DNA from: Desulfonema limicola
Lineage (GTDB): Bacteria > Desulfobacterota > Desulfobacteria > Desulfobacterales > Desulfosalsimonadaceae
Length of the DNA stretch: 6,143 bases
Direction of reading: 5' to 3'
Assembly (NCBI GenBank): GCA_020722245.1
Contig: DYLE01000147.1
Coordinates: 1 to 6,143, forward strand
The translations under genes and the position numbers were made by a program. Positions 5,809-6,143 of this stretch are shown here, piece after piece; position 1 is the stretch's first letter, and every line of letters begins with the position of its first letter. The notes under the pieces were generated by a model that was not told where the DNA came from, did no database searches, and worked only from the letters and a program-made list of their open reading frames with translations.

Positions 5809-6143
5809 ATGGCCCACCCTTCAAAACCCCTGGTCATTCCGATTTTCATCCCCCACTCCGGATGTCCTCATCGATGCATATTCTGCAACCAGAGCGTCAT
5901 CACCGGGGCGTCTGAGCCTCTGCCCGATGAAGACGAAATCCATCGCATCATCGATCAATTCCTTTCATACAAGCGGCCCGGCCGCTACTGCGTGGAGGTG
6001 TCGTTTTACGGCGGGAATTTTCTGGGGTTGACCCCGAGCCAGATAGAGCGGCTTCTTGAGGCCACCACCCCCTATACCAGCGCAGCAAAAGTGGATTCCC
6101 TCAGGTTTTCCACCCGGCCGGACACCATTGACAAGGAACGCCT
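5809..6143 (+). CDS. Elp3/YhcC-like radical SAM protein (3'-truncated by window end)
   Basis: The first 111 codons are present, starting with ATG 6 bases after the rnc stop. The product begins MAHPSKPLVIPIFIPH and carries the radical SAM iron-sulfur motif CxxxCxxC at Cys19, Cys23 and Cys26 (GCPHRCIFCNQ). The SAM-contacting glycine segment SFYGGNFLGL and the FSTRPDTID stretch follow. These features match the group related to the radical SAM half of Elp3 and to YhcC, often mislabelled as coproporphyrinogen oxidase. A member of this group beside rnc is a recurring arrangement in Firmicutes and other phyla. Its substrate is not established; tRNA modification is a guess from kinship with Elp3. The usual AFYGGSFTGI-like motif is altered here (Asn after GG, Leu for Thr). 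The ribosome-binding site is weak, suggesting coupling to rnc. Confidence 0.85.
   Translation, partial: MAHPSKPLVIPIFIPHSGCPHRCIFCNQSVITGASEPLPDEDEIHRIIDQFLSYKRPGRYCVEVSFYGGNFLGLTPSQIERLLEATTPYTSAAKVDSLRFSTRPDTIDKER

Noticed and set aside
5675..6031. 118-residue forward ORF spanning the rnc/radical SAM junction
   Set aside because: It lies across two well-supported genes in another frame and resembles no protein family.

Overview
The window looks like a chromosomal housekeeping segment from a Gram-negative bacterium, most likely a Desulfobacterota (sulfate-reducing deltaproteobacterial type). This rests on the gene order (siroheme dehydrogenase, CcsA/HemX, HemA), a short DksA of about 120 residues, and an Elp3-like radical SAM gene next to rnc. 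The lineage is inference; no rRNA or other marker gene is present. All genes lie on the + strand and are tightly packed. No tRNA, rRNA, CRISPR array, insertion sequence or phage gene is visible.

Region 1 (1-3677) reads as one co-transcribed run. It starts with the last 27 codons of an unidentified protein, followed by a metallo-beta-lactamase-fold hydrolase, a Met8/CysG-type precorrin-2 dehydrogenase, a CcsA/HemX-type membrane protein and glutamyl-tRNA reductase (HemA). Neighbouring genes overlap or sit within about 25 bases of each other. The theme is tetrapyrroles. HemA starts the pathway to 5-aminolevulinate, the dehydrogenase makes sirohydrochlorin/siroheme, and CcsA belongs to the heme-handling family used in cytochrome c assembly. 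In many anaerobic sulfate reducers siroheme is both the sulfite reductase cofactor and the precursor of heme by the Ahb route, so this grouping makes sense.

Region 2 (3678-3852) is the only sizeable non-coding stretch. It is about 175 bases long, and its first 115 bases are strikingly AT-rich. A good sigma70-type promoter (TTGATG, 17-base spacer, TATAAT) overlaps the end of hemA. The resulting leader of about 150 bases contains two back-to-back hairpins and a segment able to pair with the dksA Shine-Dalgarno sequence. No convincing terminator for the upstream operon is seen.

Region 3 (3853-6143) is a second run: dksA, a PHP-domain phosphoesterase starting at TTG inside the end of dksA, rnc (RNase III) and the first 111 codons of an Elp3/YhcC-like radical SAM protein cut by the window end. 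Its theme is stringent control of transcription and RNA/nucleotide metabolism.

No clearly new system is present. The points most worth a second look are the structured dksA leader, a perfect 18-bp palindrome at the start of hemA, and an Asn in place of the usual Asp in the heme-binding WWD motif of the CcsA-like protein.
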